The position numbers were made by a program, and so were the translations under genes. 58,439 bases of DNA from Streptococcus parasanguinis. GTDB taxonomy: Bacteria > Bacillota > Bacilli > Lactobacillales > Streptococcaceae. The notes under the pieces are model-generated. The model saw only the letters and a program-made list of their open reading frames with translations, was not told where the DNA came from and did no database searches. Positions 1 to 7,559 of this stretch are shown here, piece by piece. Location of the stretch: NCBI GenBank assembly GCA_018365265.1, contig JAGZKI010000005.1:1-58439 (forward strand). The letters are read 5' to 3'. Numbering within the stretch: the stretch's first letter is position 1; the number at the start of each line of letters is the position of its first letter.

Positions 1-145
1 CAAGTCGAAAGAACTATTGCAGTTGCAGTATGAGGAAAGGAAAAAGATTTCAAAACATCAATCTAGTGTCCAAAAGCAATTGCTCAAACAAGAGAAATTC
101 GAACGCAAACAGCAAAAACGAAGAGACAAGCATAAAGGACATTAA
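1..145 (+). CDS. C-terminal fragment of a YjdF-like (DUF2992) protein
   Basis: An open frame enters from the left edge (codons in phase with base 2) and stops with TAA at 143-145, leaving about 47 residues. The visible tail is very rich in Lys, Gln, Arg and Glu and ends in KRRDKHKGH. This basic, coiled-coil-like ending is typical of the YjdF/DUF2992 family of Firmicutes, whose role is poorly defined. The start and the main domain lie outside the window, so the assignment rests on the tail alone. The gene converges with the cobalt/nickel transporter operon and both appear to end at the hairpin at 164-201. Confidence 0.5.
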   Translation, partial: KSKELLQLQYEERKKISKHQSSVQKQLLKQEKFERKQQKRRDKHKGH

Positions 146-163
146 CCTTTATCTCTTTCATAA

Positions 164-201
164 AAAAAGCTTCGGTAGGAAGAACCCTACCGAGGCTTTT
201 T
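164..201. terminator. Bidirectional terminator between yjdF-like gene and cbiO
   Basis: An 11-bp stem (169-179 with 186-196, one G-U pair) with a 6-nt loop is flanked by an A-run on the left and a T-run on the right. It can therefore end transcription from both convergent genes. Confidence 0.85.
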
Positions 202-925
202 AACATGTCGAAAACGATTGTTGAATATCTGGATGATGTTCCCAATCAGCTCGATCGTAGCTGCCTGTAATGGTGTGTTCCTCTGAAAAGAGCAGAACCC
301 GTTCCACAATCGGAGCGATTTGGTCGAAATGGTGGGAGGAAATCACAATTGTTTTTCCTGCTGTTTTGAGATCTTGGAGCAGGGCGACGATCAGCTTTTG
401 GTATTTGGGGGAGAGGCCGTTAAAAGGCTCATCAAATAGCAAGAGACTAGGATTCATGGTGAGGACACTGGCAATAGCGACTAGCTTCTTTTCCCCTCCG
501 GAGAGATGGTAGGGAATGCGATCTCTCAGGTGCTCAATCTCTAAAAGAGCGAGTGTGTCATTGACGCGTTGGTCAATTTCAACTGCAGTTAAGCCGAGTT
601 GACGTGGGCCAAAAGCTAGTTCATCATAGACGCTTGTGTTGAAGAGTTGCGTATCGCTATTTTGAAAAATGAGTCCCACCTGTTGAAATAGCTGACCAGC
701 ACGATGGGGATCTTTTAAGAAAGGACCATCAATCGTCCAATCCTTAAAGTGGTAGTGACCAGAAGACAGGGGTAAAAGTCCAACCAGAATTTTGAAAAGT
801 GTGGATTTTCCCGCTCCGTTTGGTCCCATCAAAGCGATCGTTTCTCCTTGCTTGATCTGTAGTTGGATATCGTGGATTCCAATCTCATCGGTGTAGTGGT
901 AATTTCCATCTTGAATGGTAATCAT
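200..925 (-). CDS. cbiO: ECF cobalt/nickel transporter ATPase CbiO
   Basis: This is the ATP-binding subunit of an energy-coupling factor importer, acting on the inner face of the membrane. The 241 residues carry a Walker A GPNGAGKST at 34-42, a Q-loop FQN near 87-89, the signature LSGGE at 141-145 and Walker B LLLFDEP at 161-167, in the layout of CbiO/EcfA. It is the last gene of a three-gene minus-strand operon, 12 nt downstream of cbiQ. The neighbouring CbiM-type subunit points to Co2+ or Ni2+ as substrate rather than a vitamin. The sequence does not say which metal is carried. Confidence 0.93.
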   Translation of the reverse strand: MITIQDGNYHYTDEIGIHDIQLQIKQGETIALMGPNGAGKSTLFKILVGLLPLSSGHYHFKDWTIDGPFLKDPHRAGQLFQQVGLIFQNSDTQLFNTSVYDELAFGPRQLGLTAVEIDQRVNDTLALLEIEHLRDRIPYHLSGGEKKLVAIASVLTMNPSLLLFDEPFNGLSPKYQKLIVALLQDLKTAGKTIVISSHHFDQIAPIVERVLLFSEEHTITGSYDRADWEHHPDIQQSFSTC

Positions 926-937
926 AGGCTATCCTTT

Positions 938-1726
938 CTAACGGAGTAGAGTGGTGACGGCGATAAGGAAGACTAATTCCAGTAGTAAAAGGCCATCTTC
1001 TTTTTTCCAACAGAAGGGCTCTTTTTGTTTCCTGTCCATGCCATATCCTCTTAGCAACATGGCCTCGTAGACCTCTTTGGTATGGTTCTTCGTTGAGAGA
1101 TACAAGAGACCTAGCAGAGAACCAAAAAGATGGAGGCTCACTTTTTGACCAACAGTCCTAAGTTGCACACACTCAATTTGTTGGTGAAGGTGTTTTCCCA
1201 AAATATAACTATATTTTAGCGTAATATCAATGGTCTGGACAAAGGTCTTTGGGACATGCAACTGCCTTAGGGCCTCCACCAGTTGGATGCTTGTGGTAGT
1301 GGCTAAAAAGAGAGAAATATTGAGGACAATGACCCCCGCACGCAACAAAAAGAGTCCACCGTTTTGAAATCCTTGAAATAAGATACTCGGTAAAATCACA
1401 ATGGCAGAGAAAAGAAGGACCTTGACGAGGACCTTAAACAGGTGAAGAAGGGCTTCTCCTGGAAGCATGGCAATGTGAAGTAGTAAGAGGATACCGAGGA
1501 TCCAGAGCTGGATCGTATGGTGGGCTGTTGTGATGAGAATGGCTAGGGTTAAAAAGTAAACGAGCCGCATCCAAGAGGAAGTTTTGGCCTTGAATGCGGG
1601 TGTCGTTTGTTTCATTTTACCAAGAAAATGGCGCAATGTGTGAAGGTTCATTTGTAAATAGTGATGGCTTTTGGAAGCTTCTAGAGTCGTTTGCTCTTGA
1701 AGGAGCCAGTCAGGAAGTTTACGCAT
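938..1726 (-). CDS. cbiQ: ECF transporter transmembrane subunit CbiQ
   Basis: The 262-residue polytopic membrane protein has several hydrophobic segments in the N-terminal two thirds (roughly 50-130) and a cytoplasmic helical part. The latter contains the EAMLLRGYG stretch, matching the conserved A-R-G coupling motif through which ECF T-components contact the ATPases. It couples ATP hydrolysis by CbiO to metal passage through CbiM. Its ATG at 1726 overlaps the end of cbiM by 8 nt, indicating translational coupling. Family assignment is secure; metal specificity is inferred from cbiM. Confidence 0.9.
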   Translation of the reverse strand: MRKLPDWLLQEQTTLEASKSHHYLQMNLHTLRHFLGKMKQTTPAFKAKTSSWMRLVYFLTLAILITTAHHTIQLWILGILLLLHIAMLPGEALLHLFKVLVKVLLFSAIVILPSILFQGFQNGGLFLLRAGVIVLNISLFLATTTSIQLVEALRQLHVPKTFVQTIDITLKYSYILGKHLHQQIECVQLRTVGQKVSLHLFGSLLGLLYLSTKNHTKEVYEAMLLRGYGMDRKQKEPFCWKKEDGLLLLELVFLIAVTTLLR

Positions 1727-2702
1727 GAGAAGTTTTTGCTCCGTTTATTGATCGAATCATTTTGCTAATGATATAGAAAATAAGAACAGCTGTAATGGCT
1801 GATAGAATATAGCCAATCGCAATTTTAGTTCCAGGAATGGTGTAATCACTGAACAAGGCTTCAAAAGAAAATCCATTTTTGATACCAGCTGGAACTTTCC
1901 CTTTGAGCAAGGATCCTAATTCTTCAGAAGACCATTCTCCGAAAGCTGTACCATCTGCCAGGAGACCGAGAGGGCTCAAAACGATCAGCCCCAAGAGGAC
2001 CCAGCGGATTTTTTTGACAAATGAAGTCGTATTTTTGCTACTTGGTGTATACAATTCAGCTGGGGCTACTTGTTTGACAAAGCGGTAAATTACATAGGTG
2101 AAGAAGGCTTCGACCCAGCCAGCTACCACAAGATGGGCAGCCATCATGGCAGGAATCGTGACTTCTAATCCATAAGGATTGTAGAGAGGTTGTCCAGCTT
2201 CGGATGCAATCAAAGGTTGCAGTCCAAGTTCTATCCCTGTTAAGAGAGCTGCAGCGTTGATAGCGACATAGGACCCCACGATCACTCCAAGAGATTCATG
2301 ATGGTGTTTGCGGAACCAACTGTAAATCCCATAGCCGATAAAAGGCATGGCAACGGCCATATTGAAGATATTGGCTCCAAGGGCTAAGATTCCTCCATCT
2401 CCAAATAAGAAGGCCTGGAGGATCAAGGCAACAGATAAGGCAAGGGAAGCTGCATAGGGACCAATCAGGATGGCCAGAAGAGCACCACCGACAGCGTGTG
2501 CCGTTGTCCCCCCTGGAACTGGAACATTAAACATCATTAACAAGAAGGATAAAGAGGCTGCGACGCCAAGCATAGGGGCCAACTCTTTATTTTCCTTTAA
2601 TTGAACTTTGACTTTGGCAATGGATACGCCAATCGCAGGGGCAGCCGCTACAGCTAAGAGGGCACAACTTGCAGGACTCAAATAATTATCTGGGATATGC
2701 AT
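1719..2702 (-). CDS. cbiM: Cobalt/nickel substrate-capture protein CbiM (NikM-type, with fused NikN-like C-terminus)
   Basis: This is the substrate-specific membrane component of the metal importer. The protein starts MHIPDNYLS: the free N-terminus and His2 are metal ligands in CbiM/NikM structures, and the TTAHAVGG stretch near residue 70 supplies another conserved ligand region. At 327 residues it is longer than a plain CbiM. The extra C-terminal part (about 225-327) has an extracytoplasmic loop (ADGTAFGEW) and a last transmembrane helix, resembling a fused NikN/PDGLE-type domain. It is the first gene of the operon, behind a promoter at 2795-2823. No urease or cobalamin gene is adjacent, so the metal's use is unknown. 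Confidence 0.92.
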   Translation of the reverse strand: MHIPDNYLSPASCALLAVAAAPAIGVSIAKVKVQLKENKELAPMLGVAASLSFLLMMFNVPVPGGTTAHAVGGALLAILIGPYAASLALSVALILQAFLFGDGGILALGANIFNMAVAMPFIGYGIYSWFRKHHHESLGVIVGSYVAINAAALLTGIELGLQPLIASEAGQPLYNPYGLEVTIPAMMAAHLVVAGWVEAFFTYVIYRFVKQVAPAELYTPSSKNTTSFVKKIRWVLLGLIVLSPLGLLADGTAFGEWSSEELGSLLKGKVPAGIKNGFSFEALFSDYTIPGTKIAIGYILSAITAVLIFYIISKMIRSINGAKTSHA

Positions 2703-2794
2703 CGCAAATACTCCGATCTTTCTATCATATAGTTAACAGATTACCACATCGTAAAACCAAGTGTCGTTACAAAAGGAGTTTAACATTTGTTACT

Positions 2795-2823
2795 ATTATA
2801 GCGAATTTTTGACCGTATTCCAA
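2795..2823 (-). promoter_or_regulatory. Promoter of the cbiMQO operon
   Basis: On the minus strand TTGGAA (2818-2823) and TATAAT (2795-2800) are separated by 17 nt. The predicted leader of about 85 nt before cbiM holds no riboswitch fold that I recognise. Confidence 0.6.
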
Positions 2824-2908
2824 AGAAGTTTGTGTAAAAGGAGTAAAAAGTCTGGTCATTTGGAGCTGTGCAAGAATCCTTTGAAGAGCCACTTGTCAAA
2901 AAAATACT

Positions 2909-2924
2909 ATTTCTATATCGAAAT
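2909..2924 (+). promoter_or_regulatory. MarR operator copy 1
   Basis: ATTTCTATATCGAAAT is an imperfect palindrome lying 2 nt upstream of the -35 box of the marR promoter. It is the exact reverse complement of the copy at 2965-2980. Confidence 0.7.
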
Positions 2925-2926
2925 AG

Positions 2927-2955
2927 TTGACAGATGTAATAAGCAGTGGTACAAT
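2927..2955 (+). promoter_or_regulatory. Promoter of the marR-proV-proWX operon
   Basis: TTGACA (2927-2932) and TACAAT (2950-2955) are spaced by 17 nt. The promoter is sandwiched between two mirror-image operator copies, so repressor binding would block polymerase on both sides. Confidence 0.85.
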
Positions 2956-2964
2956 GACTTTGAT

Positions 2965-2980
2965 ATTTCGATATAGAAAT
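2965..2980 (+). promoter_or_regulatory. MarR operator copy 2
   Basis: ATTTCGATATAGAAAT covers the expected transcript start and ends just before the Shine-Dalgarno of marR. Its centre is 56 bp from that of copy 1. Confidence 0.7.
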
Positions 2981-2994
2981 AAAAAGGAGACAAA

Positions 2995-3444
2995 ATGGAC
3001 AAGATGCAAGGGGGCTATCAAGCTTTACAGATACGCTTGTTAAATGGGCGTATCTTTCAAAAACTGCTGAGTAAGGAACCAGATGCCCTATACCGAAGTG
3101 AACAAGGGAAAATTTTAACGATTTTGTGGAAGCAAGAGTTGGAGTGCGCTACTGCGACCGATATCGCTCTTGCGACGGGTCTAGCCAACAATACATTGAC
3201 CAGCATGGTTAAGAAATTGGAAGAACAAGGCTTGGTTACGATTCAACCTTGTACGCAGGATAAAAGGAAAAAATATATTTCTTTGACAGACCTCGGTTGG
3301 GCACAAAAGGAAATTGGGGATCGTGTTAGTAAGGAACTGGGTGAGATTTTCTATCAAGGATTTTCGGATCAAGAAATTCGAGAATTTGAAGCCTATCAAG
3401 AGCGGATAATCTCAAATCTAAAAGCTAAAGAGAATGACATCTAG
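2995..3444 (+). CDS. MarR-family transcriptional regulator
   Basis: The 149-residue protein has the MarR winged-helix layout: N-terminal dimerisation helix, helix-turn-helix around 55-85 (ATDIALATGLANNTLTSMVKKLEEQGLV), a wing (DKRKKYISLTDLG) and a C-terminal helix. The start is set by AAGGAGA 5 nt upstream of ATG 2995. It is the first gene of an operon with a reductase and a quaternary-amine importer. The order MarR, NmrA-like protein, ATPase, fused permease-binding protein matches, from memory, the pneumococcal proV/proWX choline-uptake locus. The mirrored operators around its promoter suggest autorepression and control of the whole operon. The ligand is unknown. Confidence 0.9.
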   Translation: MDKMQGGYQALQIRLLNGRIFQKLLSKEPDALYRSEQGKILTILWKQELECATATDIALATGLANNTLTSMVKKLEEQGLVTIQPCTQDKRKKYISLTDLGWAQKEIGDRVSKELGEIFYQGFSDQEIREFEAYQERIISNLKAKENDI

Positions 3445-3462
3445 GGAAAGGAGGCAACAGTT

Positions 3463-4317
3463 ATGATTGGAATTACAGGTGTAACAGGGAAATTAGGTTC
3501 CTATGTGGCGGATCTTGTCGATAAAAAAGGAATCGCTTCCGTCCATCTGGCAAGAAGCCCAGAGCGTGCAAAAGTTTATGCGTCAGCGGAACTTCGTAAG
3601 ATGGTGTATGCCAATACTCCAGAGGTGGTTGAGGCCTTAAAGGGTATCGATGTCTTATTGATGGTCTCTGCTCGGGAAAATCCAGAGCGTGTCAAGGAGC
3701 ACAAGGAGTTTTTAGATGCTGCAAAGCTGGCGGGGGTGCAGCATATTGTTTATACCTCCTTTTATGGGGCAGATGAGAAGGCAACTTTTACCTTGTCTCG
3801 AGATCATGCCCAGACGGAAGCCTATATCAAGGAGTTAGGATTCACCTACACTTTTTTGAGAGATAATTTTTACTTGGACTTCTTGATTGATATGGCGCTT
3901 GAAAATGGAGAGATTCGTGGTCCGGCTGGCAGTGGGCAGGTGTCAGCTGTTGCCCGTAAGGACACATCTAGGGTTGCAGCAGAAATTCTTTTAAATCCTA
4001 AGGAGTGGGAAAATCAAACCTTGAATCTGACAGGGCCAGAGGATCTTTCCATGGAAGAAATCGTAGCGCTTCTCTCAAAAGAGACCGGTAAGACCATCGC
4101 GTATGTGGATGAATCAGTAGAAGAAGCCTATGAGTCACGGAAAAAATGGCCAGCACAAACTTGGGAGTATGATGCCTGGGTCAGTACCTATACAGCGATT
4201 AAAGCTGGTGAACAAGCTGGGGTTTCAACAGATGTCGAAAAAGTCCTAGGGCATCCAGCAAGTAGTCTATTGGATATTCTTAGAGACAGAAAACTTATTG
4301 AGGAAAAATATGATTGA
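3463..4317 (+). CDS. NmrA-like NAD(P)-binding oxidoreductase
   Basis: The 284-residue protein opens with a Rossmann dinucleotide fingerprint (GITGVTGKLG, residues 3-12). It resembles the NmrA/QorB atypical short-chain dehydrogenase family, which includes quinone reductases and redox sensors. A canonical YxxxK pair is not evident, in keeping with atypical members. A strong AAAGGAGG precedes ATG 3463. The stop overlaps the start of proV by 8 nt, so it is translated with the transporter. A role in handling imported amines or in redox sensing is only inferred from context; substrate and reaction are unknown. Confidence 0.8.
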   Translation: MIGITGVTGKLGSYVADLVDKKGIASVHLARSPERAKVYASAELRKMVYANTPEVVEALKGIDVLLMVSARENPERVKEHKEFLDAAKLAGVQHIVYTSFYGADEKATFTLSRDHAQTEAYIKELGFTYTFLRDNFYLDFLIDMALENGEIRGPAGSGQVSAVARKDTSRVAAEILLNPKEWENQTLNLTGPEDLSMEEIVALLSKETGKTIAYVDESVEEAYESRKKWPAQTWEYDAWVSTYTAIKAGEQAGVSTDVEKVLGHPASSLLDILRDRKLIEEKYD

Positions 4318-5038
4318 ATACAAACATGTAGCCTTGCGCTACACGGAAAAGGACATTTTGAAAGATGTCAATCTCCGCATTGAAAATGGAGAATTTATGG
4401 TTCTTGTGGGACCTTCAGGATCTGGAAAGACCACCATGATCAAGATGGTGAACCGTCTCTTGGAGCCGACAGATGGCAATATCTATATGGATGGGAAACG
4501 TATCAAGGACTATGATGAACGGGAGTTACGTCTCAGTACCGGCTATGTCCTTCAAGCCATTGCCCTATTTCCAAACTTGACCGTTGCTGAAAATATTGCT
4601 CTCATTCCTGAGATGAAGGGCTGGACTAAAGAACAAATTGCTTCTAAAACAGAAGAACTCTTGGCCAAGGTGGGGCTACCTGCTGCAGATTATGCTCATC
4701 GTTTACCAAGCGAGTTATCTGGTGGTGAGCAACAGCGGATTGGTATTGTGCGGGCTATCATTGGGGAACCAAAGATTCTATTGATGGACGAACCTTTTTC
4801 AGCCTTGGATGCCATCTCTCGCAAGCAGTTGCAGGCTCTTACCAAAGACTTGCACAAGGAGTTCGGCATGACGACCATCTTCGTAACCCATGATACGGAT
4901 GAGGCCTTAAAATTAGGGGATCGAATTGCAGTTTTGCAGGATGGAGAAATTCGCCAGGTGGCAGACCCTGAAACAATTTTACAAGCGCCTGCGACAGACT
5001 TTGTCGCAGATTTGTTTGGAGGTGCTCACCATGTCTAA
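4310..5038 (+). CDS. proV: Quaternary-amine (choline/betaine-type) ABC importer ATPase
   Basis: This is the ATPase of an OpuC/ProU-type osmoprotectant or choline importer. The 242 residues show Walker A GPSGSGKTT (34-42), signature LSGGE (136-140) and Walker B ILLMDEP (156-162). It lacks the C-terminal CBS pair of longer OpuCA/ProV proteins. I chose ATG 4310, which overlaps the previous stop and has AGGA upstream, over an in-frame TTG at 4298. Its stop overlaps proWX by 8 nt. The substrate is inferred from the partner's binding domain and from the pneumococcal parallel; choline, carnitine and glycine betaine remain possible. Confidence 0.88.
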   Translation: MIEYKHVALRYTEKDILKDVNLRIENGEFMVLVGPSGSGKTTMIKMVNRLLEPTDGNIYMDGKRIKDYDERELRLSTGYVLQAIALFPNLTVAENIALIPEMKGWTKEQIASKTEELLAKVGLPAADYAHRLPSELSGGEQQRIGIVRAIIGEPKILLMDEPFSALDAISRKQLQALTKDLHKEFGMTTIFVTHDTDEALKLGDRIAVLQDGEIRQVADPETILQAPATDFVADLFGGAHHV

Positions 5039-6551
5039 ACTGCTTACAACTTTTCAAGAGCGTTTTGGGGACTGGCTCGCTGCACTGGGGCAACATTTGC
5101 AACTGTCATTACTGACCTTGCTCCTTGCGATTTTTCTGGCTGTTCCTCTAGCTATTTATTTGAGTATCCACAAAAGAACAAGCAACTGGGTTTTACAGCT
5201 AGCTGGGATCTTCCAGACCATTCCTTCCATGGCTCTTTTGGGCCTCTTCATTCCTATTATGGGAATCGGGACGCTTCCGGCCTTAACAGCTCTTGTCATC
5301 TATGCCATTTTCCCCATCCTTCAAAATACCATCACCGGTTTACAGGGGATTGATCCAAGCCTTGAAGAAGCAGGAATCGCCTTTGGGATGACCAAGTGGG
5401 AGCGACTCAAGAAGTTCGAGATTCCCTTGGCCATGCCCGTCATTATGTCTGGGATTCGCACGGCAGCCGTGATGATTATTGGGACAGCTACCCTAGCTGC
5501 CTTGATTGGAGCTGGGGGACTCGGTTCCTTTATCCTCCTAGGGATTGACCGCAATAATGCCAGTCTGATTTTGATCGGTGCCCTATCTTCTGCCTTCTTA
5601 GCCATCGCATTTAACCTTCTTCTCAAATGGATGGAAAAGGCCAAATTGCGGACCATCTTTGCAGCCTTTGCTGTGATGGTTATTGGATTAGGAGCTTCTT
5701 ATACGCCAAGTCTTCTTCCCAAACCGAAAAAAGAAAATCTGGTCATTGCTGGGAAGTTGGGTCCTGAACCTGAAATTCTCGCCAATATGTATAAGATCTT
5801 GATCGAGAAAAATACGGATATGACAGTGACTGTCAAACCGAATTTTGGCAAGACCACCTTCCTCTATGAAGCTCTAAAAAAAGGGGATATCGCTATCTAT
5901 CCAGAGTTTACAGGTACGGTGACCGAAAGTCTCCTCAAGCCAGCACCACAAGTCAGTCATGATCCAGAAGCAGTCTACAAAGCTGCTCGAGATGGGATCA
6001 AGCGACAAGACGACCTAGCCTTGCTCAAACCTATGGCTTATCAAAATACCTATGCTGTTGCAGTGCCTAAGAAGATTGCCCAAGAGTATGGACTCAAGAC
6101 TATTTCAGATTTGAAAAAGGTGGAAGGACAACTCAAGGCAGGCTTTACCTTGGAGTTTAACGACCGAGAAGACGGAAACAAGGGCTTGCAGAAGGTCTAT
6201 GGTCTCAACTTACAAGTCTCCACTATGGAGCCAGCTCTTCGCTACCAGGCGATCCAGTCTGGTGATATCCAGATAACAGATGCCTACTCAACGGATGCCG
6301 AGCTGGCTCGTTATGACCTGGTGGTCCTCGAAGATGACAAGCAACTTTTTCCACCTTATCAAGGGGCGCCCCTCCTGAAAGAAGCTCTTCTTAAGAAACA
6401 TCCCGAATTGGAAGGTGTGCTTAATAAGCTAGCTGGTAAAATCACAGCAGACCAAATGAGTCAGATGAACTACCAAGTCGGAGTAGAAGGCAAGCCTGCT
6501 GCTAAAGTAGCGCGTGACTTTTTGGTGAAAGAAGGGTTGATGAAAAATTAA
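5031..6551 (+). CDS. proWX: Fused permease/substrate-binding protein of a choline/betaine ABC importer
   Basis: The 506-residue protein joins two parts. Residues 1 to about 215 form a permease with five to six hydrophobic helices and the EAA-type loop (EEAGIAFGMTKWERLKKFEIPLA, just over 20 residues, around 120-140). Residues about 230 to 506 form a type II periplasmic-binding domain of the OpuAC/ProX class, starting after the last helix with VIAGKLGPEPEIL. This fusion tethers the binding protein to the pore and is common in lactic bacteria. ATG 5031 overlaps the proV stop; the longer frame from 4926 merely runs through proV. A terminator follows at 6559-6589. Confidence 0.9.
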   Translation: MSKLLTTFQERFGDWLAALGQHLQLSLLTLLLAIFLAVPLAIYLSIHKRTSNWVLQLAGIFQTIPSMALLGLFIPIMGIGTLPALTALVIYAIFPILQNTITGLQGIDPSLEEAGIAFGMTKWERLKKFEIPLAMPVIMSGIRTAAVMIIGTATLAALIGAGGLGSFILLGIDRNNASLILIGALSSAFLAIAFNLLLKWMEKAKLRTIFAAFAVMVIGLGASYTPSLLPKPKKENLVIAGKLGPEPEILANMYKILIEKNTDMTVTVKPNFGKTTFLYEALKKGDIAIYPEFTGTVTESLLKPAPQVSHDPEAVYKAARDGIKRQDDLALLKPMAYQNTYAVAVPKKIAQEYGLKTISDLKKVEGQLKAGFTLEFNDREDGNKGLQKVYGLNLQVSTMEPALRYQAIQSGDIQITDAYSTDAELARYDLVVLEDDKQLFPPYQGAPLLKEALLKKHPELEGVLNKLAGKITADQMSQMNYQVGVEGKPAAKVARDFLVKEGLMKN

Positions 6552-6558
6552 CAAACCA

Positions 6559-6589
6559 TTCTCAAGTCTTTGCACTTGAGAATTTTTTA
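6559..6589 (+). terminator. Terminator of the proV-proWX operon
   Basis: A 9-bp stem (6559-6567 with 6574-6582) has a 6-nt loop and is followed by six T. Confidence 0.9.
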
Positions 6590-6663
6590 ATAGAAAGCAA
6601 TTTCATATCCTTTCAGCAAGCTTTTGGGTTAGAAGGGGAGACCTTCTCTTCAAAAAAACTCCA

Positions 6664-6692
6664 TTGAGTCTGGCTTAAAATTGTGTTACAAT
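6664..6692 (+). promoter_or_regulatory. Promoter of the C26 amidotransferase gene
   Basis: TTGAGT (6664-6669) and TACAAT (6687-6692) are spaced by 17 nt. The start would fall near 6699, giving a leader of only about 20 nt before ATG 6718. Confidence 0.7.
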
Positions 6693-6717
6693 AAGCCTTG
6701 AAAATGAATGAAAGTAT

Positions 6718-7425
6718 ATGGAAAAAAGTATGAAAAAACAACCAGTGATTGGAATTACAGGAAATGAAAGACCCTTCCCGGATGATCCAGACGCGAACAT
6801 GAGTTATGCGGCGACTGGTTTTGTCGAAGCGGTCAAAGAGGCAGGAGGGATTCCTTTGATCTTGCCGATTGGAGATGCGGCCTTGGCCAAAGACTACATA
6901 TCGATGATTGATAAGCTCATCATCACCGGTGGACAAAATGTCTTGCCCAAGTTTTACGGAGAAGAAATCACCATCGACAGTGATGACTATCTCTTGAAAC
7001 GCGATCTCTTTGAGTTGGCCTTGATTGAAGAAGCGCGTGCGACTAAAAAAGCGATCTTTACCGTCTGCCGTGGGACCCAGCTCTATAATGTCGCTTTAGG
7101 GGGAACTCTGCATCAAGACATTGAACACCACTGGCAGGACAATCCAGGTCAGTACACCAGCCAAGAGTTGGTGACCAAGGATCAGACGATCCTGCAAGAG
7201 ATCTATGGTAAGACCAGTCGCATCAATTCTTTCCATCATCAAAGTATTAAAGACTTGGCAGATGGCTTAGAAGTGATCGCGCGGGATCCTAAAGATGACG
7301 TCATAGAAGCCGTTCAATCCACAGATGAGAGTCGTTTCCTCGGCGTTCAGTGGCATCCGGAATTGCGTTTTGACAAGAGTCCAGCAGATCGTAAGCTCTT
7401 TGAATATGTCGTGACTCAATTGTAA
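6718..7425 (+). CDS. Class I glutamine amidotransferase-like hydrolase (peptidase C26)
   Basis: The 235-residue protein belongs to the gamma-glutamyl-gamma-aminobutyrate hydrolase (PuuD-like) group of the class I amidotransferase fold. The nucleophile is Cys117 in FTVCRGTQL, and the His-Glu pair is in QWHPE (His213, Glu215). These enzymes release glutamate from gamma-glutamyl amines; the substrate here is not evident. Two starts are possible, ATG 6718 and ATG 6730 (MKKQPVIGIT); neither has a strong Shine-Dalgarno, and the leader is very short. It is a single-gene unit between its promoter at 6664-6692 and a terminator. Confidence 0.87.
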   Translation: MEKSMKKQPVIGITGNERPFPDDPDANMSYAATGFVEAVKEAGGIPLILPIGDAALAKDYISMIDKLIITGGQNVLPKFYGEEITIDSDDYLLKRDLFELALIEEARATKKAIFTVCRGTQLYNVALGGTLHQDIEHHWQDNPGQYTSQELVTKDQTILQEIYGKTSRINSFHHQSIKDLADGLEVIARDPKDDVIEAVQSTDESRFLGVQWHPELRFDKSPADRKLFEYVVTQL

Positions 7426-7434
7426 AGAGGACCA

Positions 7435-7467
7435 GCCCCCTTAGGAATTTTTCCTAAGGGGCTTTTT
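7435..7467 (+). terminator. Terminator after the C26 amidotransferase
   Basis: Stem 7437-7445 with 7453-7461, extended past a one-base bulge by G7435-C7462, is followed by TTTTT. Confidence 0.9.
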
Positions 7468-7559
7468 CTTTAATCTGCGTAAGAAAGACTGTAAATTGTG
7501 CCTAGGTTTTGGGGGAGGATTCGCTACAATAGAGCTAGTAGAATGAGGAGGATTAGGAC

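Noticed and set aside
2703..2794. Possible NiCo or cobalamin riboswitch in the cbiM leader
   Set aside because: The leader is only about 85 nt and shows none of the conserved boxes I know.
2761..2976. 71-codon frame on the plus strand between cbiM and marR
   Set aside because: It runs through the cbi promoter, both marR operators and the marR promoter, has no ribosome site and has unlikely composition.
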